Source: Selenomonadaceae bacterium (GTDB taxonomy: Bacteria > Bacillota > Negativicutes > Selenomonadales > Selenomonadaceae). Taken from it: 5,830 nt of DNA. The position numbers and the translations under genes are program-made. Where the stretch lies: contig JAFSUE010000132.1 in NCBI GenBank assembly GCA_017445435.1, forward strand, positions 1 through 5,830. The letters run 5' to 3'. Below the pieces are notes generated by a model. That model was given only the letters and a program-made list of their open reading frames with translations. It was not told the DNA's origin and ran no database searches. The first letter of the stretch is position 1; each line of letters opens with the position of its first letter. Below are positions 3,680 through 5,830 of this stretch, piece by piece.

Positions 3680-5830
3680 TTACAAACTAACCAGCCTTCC
3701 CGCCGTCAACAAGTACAAATATTTTTCCGCAATCTTAATTGACGTAAGAGTTTCAATAGCCTGCACGTACAATTTAATTTGTTCGCGGTATTCGTGCCTG
3801 AAATGTTCGTCAGAATTATTTATGTCCGTCTTGTAGTCAATCAAAATCCATTCGCCAGTTTCAGCGTCTTTGAAAAGCAAATCGATAATGCCTTGTATAA
3901 AAATTTTTTCACCTGCCGCGTTACGGAAATTTTCAACTTCGTTAATCGTTCCCGCGTCAATCTTTTGGCTAAATGGAAGTTCACGATAAATTTCCTTAGC
4001 GGCAAGTACACGACGCCCCAAGTTGCTAGCAAAAAATTTTTCAATATTAGCAATATTTTTTTTGACGGCGGCGCCTTGTTCATCAGTAAAAATCTGCGCG
4101 GTAACCATTTCGTCAATCTGCGCGGAAATATTTTTAGCGTCAAGTTCACCGTTCAAATTTAAATGTTGCATGACGCTATGAATTAACGTTCCAAATTCAG
4201 CGGCGGTAATGTCAACTTTCTGCATAAAGTTAGGGCGGCGATAAAGTCTAGCCTTGTCAAATTTTTTCTTGCGAAGTTCGACAAGCTGTACTGAATCTTC
4301 CTCCGCTTCAAGAATACGGCGCTTAACTTCCGTGACAGATAATTTTGCTGGAATTTTGGCAAGCGGCGAATCTTCAGCAACTTCAGGCGGCGGCGAAATT
4401 TTTTTAGCCTCAACTTTAAATTCAACGTCGCCAAGTTTAATTGCGGACTTTTTCAAGACTTTCACGTCAGCAACTTTTTCTATGCTGTCACGAATCATTA
4501 AAAGCCATTCGATAGGATGTGCAACGCCTTGAATCATTCCGACGGTTAATTCATTGTTCAACGTATCTTCGCCGAATTTATTCAGCGCGGCAGAATTTTT
4601 TACCGTACCGACAAGAAATAATTTTTCACGGGCTCGCGTCAAGGCAACGTATAAAACTCTAAGTTCTTCGGCTAACATTTCAGCTTTAACTTTTTTACTG
4701 ATAACTTCACGAACAAAAGTTGTGACGCGCGTTAAGCCCCTCAACAGCGGCTGTGTATTGTGAATGCCAACGCCTAAATTTCTATGCGCAATTACAGTTT
4801 CGCTCAAATCTTTCGTATTAATTTTTTTGCCAAGTTGCGCCACGAAGACGACGGGAAATTCTAAACCTTTGCTCTTGTGAATGCTCATCACGCGGACGAC
4901 GTTTTCATTTTCGCCTAAAGTTCGCGCGGCTGAAAGATCATTTTCAAGTTCACGAATTTTTTTTATGAATTGAATGAACCGTGACAATCCACGAAAGGCA
5001 GTTGATTCAAATTCGGCGGCGCGGTCAATCAGCATTCGTAAGTTTGCCTGCGCAACTTTACCGTCAATCTTCGTGCCAAAATAATCGTAGTAGCCCGTTT
5101 CACGATAAATTTTACTTAAAAGCTCTGGTACGCCAACTTGCCGCGCCATTTCACGCCAACTTTTCAGTTTGTCCAAAAAATTTTTACACCGCGCAGAAAG
5201 TTCATCATCAGCTGAAAAATTTTTAATCAGCGTGTACAAGTCAGCGGTTTTATCAGAAAGGCGAAGTGTCGCTAAATCTTGTTCAGAAAATCCGCCAATC
5301 GGACTAAGCATAACTGCCGCAAGTGGAATATCCTGCCGCGCATTGTCAAGCACATTCAAAAGACTAAGCGTCGTTAAAATTTCTGGCGCTTTGAAGTAGC
5401 CGCTATCATCAGCCGCATAAGCTGGAATGTTATTTTTCTGCAACACGTCAATAATTTTCGCCGCTCGACCGTCGACAGCCCGCATTAAAATTACAATGTC
5501 TTTGTAGGTAATTTCGCGGTAAGCTTTTAAATCCTTGTCCCAAATATTTTTATGCGCGTCGACAATCGATTTAATTTTGTCCGCGATAACTTGAACTTCC
5601 AAACTCAACTTGTCAAATTCTTCAGCATTAGGAAAATCATCTGGCGGCGCGTCATCTTTGTCGTCATCAGAATTGCTAGCCTTTTTAACGTCTTCAAGGT
5701 TGATGATTAAAAATTCTGCTGGCTCATCAAAAGAATTTTTTACGGCGGGATAATCAGCGCCAAAATTTAATTCAGCGTCTTCATTATAATCAATTTCCAT
5801 AGCGTCTTTAGTCATCAAGCGGCGGAAAAT
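3680..5830 (-). CDS. addA: ATP-dependent helicase/nuclease subunit A (AddA), 5' part outside window
   Basis: AddA with AddB processes double-strand DNA ends for RecA-dependent repair and acts at Chi-like sites. It combines a UvrD-type 3'-5' helicase with a RecB-family nuclease. The frame is open to the window edge, and its first visible residues IFRRLM...EIDYNEDAEL match the middle of Firmicutes AddA, so roughly 500 N-terminal residues (Walker A, motifs Ia-III) lie outside. Counting visible residues from the edge, helicase motif V is SIHKSKGLEF (316-325) and motif VI is EELRVLYVALTRAREKL (388-404). The nuclease domain has LIHSVMQHL (His551), IQGIIDLL (Asp650), LIDYKTD (Asp665, Lys667) and YREQIKLY (Gln684, Tyr688), so its active site looks complete. 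An aspartate-rich linker (about residues 50-72) is probably a disordered insertion. The stop is followed by the sugar operon with no clear terminator between. Confidence 0.96.
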   Translation of the reverse strand: MFRRLMTKDAMEIDYNEDAELNFGADYPAVKNSFDEPAEFLIINLEDVKKASNSDDDKDDAPPDDFPNAEEFDKLSLEVQVIADKIKSIVDAHKNIWDKDLKAYREITYKDIVILMRAVDGRAAKIIDVLQKNNIPAYAADDSGYFKAPEILTTLSLLNVLDNARQDIPLAAVMLSPIGGFSEQDLATLRLSDKTADLYTLIKNFSADDELSARCKNFLDKLKSWREMARQVGVPELLSKIYRETGYYDYFGTKIDGKVAQANLRMLIDRAAEFESTAFRGLSRFIQFIKKIRELENDLSAARTLGENENVVRVMSIHKSKGLEFPVVFVAQLGKKINTKDLSETVIAHRNLGVGIHNTQPLLRGLTRVTTFVREVISKKVKAEMLAEELRVLYVALTRAREKLFLVGTVKNSAALNKFGEDTLNNELTVGMIQGVAHPIEWLLMIRDSIEKVADVKVLKKSAIKLGDVEFKVEAKKISPPPEVAEDSPLAKIPAKLSVTEVKRRILEAEEDSVQLVELRKKKFDKARLYRRPNFMQKVDITAAEFGTLIHSVMQHLNLNGELDAKNISAQIDEMVTAQIFTDEQGAAVKKNIANIEKFFASNLGRRVLAAKEIYRELPFSQKIDAGTINEVENFRNAAGEKIFIQGIIDLLFKDAETGEWILIDYKTDINNSDEHFRHEYREQIKLYVQAIETLTSIKIAEKYLYLLTAGRLVSL

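Noticed and set aside
3841..4434. Two minus-strand open frames (3841-4149 and 4183-4434) in another frame of addA
   Set aside because: They lie within the conserved nuclease part of AddA, have Lys/Leu/Arg-rich sequence typical of shifted frames, and have no recognisable domain.
479..5399. Plus-strand open frames of 64 to 127 codons throughout the window
   Set aside because: Every one lies antisense to a clearly recognised minus-strand gene, shows no family motif, and is explained by the codon bias of the opposite strand.
1..5830. CRISPR array, insertion sequence, toxin-antitoxin or defence genes
   Set aside because: No regularly spaced repeats, transposase motifs, terminal inverted repeats or small paired ORFs of that kind were found.

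Overview
The window carries one tRNA gene and five protein-coding genes. All are on the minus strand, so they are transcribed from right to left. In transcription order they are: the 3' part of addA (cut by the right edge), a short gap with a candidate promoter, rfbF, rfbG, rfbH, a 90-codon unassigned ORF, and tRNA-Gln behind its own promoter. I see no convincing plus-strand gene.

Right part (3680-5830): the last 716 residues of AddA, the helicase-nuclease subunit of the AddAB double-strand-break repair enzyme. Helicase motifs V and VI and the complete RecB-type nuclease domain are visible. AddAB of this type is typical of Firmicutes.

Middle part (461-3618): rfbF-rfbG-rfbH, a tightly packed unit. 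It converts glucose-1-phosphate to CDP-glucose, then to CDP-4-keto-6-deoxyglucose, and then performs the C3 dehydration that leads to CDP-3,6-dideoxyhexoses (abequose, paratose, tyvelose, ascarylose) or branched derivatives such as yersiniose. These sugars are mostly known from lipopolysaccharide O-antigens. An LPS-type sugar pathway next to a Firmicutes-type AddA suggests a diderm Firmicute of the Negativicutes kind. This is an inference from gene content only.

Left part (1-460): a 90-codon ORF starts 3 bases after the rfbH stop. It looks like an isolated Rossmann-type piece of a sugar C-methyltransferase C-terminal domain. It contains a run of eight G, and near its stop a run of six T where a one-base change would extend the protein sensibly. 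It is the most interesting object here: a possible phase-variable or decaying last gene of the sugar operon. After it come a near-consensus sigma-70 promoter and tRNA-Gln(CUG).

The reductase (E3, RfbI/DdhD type), the final ketoreductase or epimerase, and any glycosyltransferase are not in the window, so the pathway is locally incomplete. The palindrome AAATTT is strongly over-represented across both addA and the sugar genes (about 38 copies by hand count, about 4 expected). This suggests a lineage-wide composition signature and a sugar cluster that is not a recent arrival.
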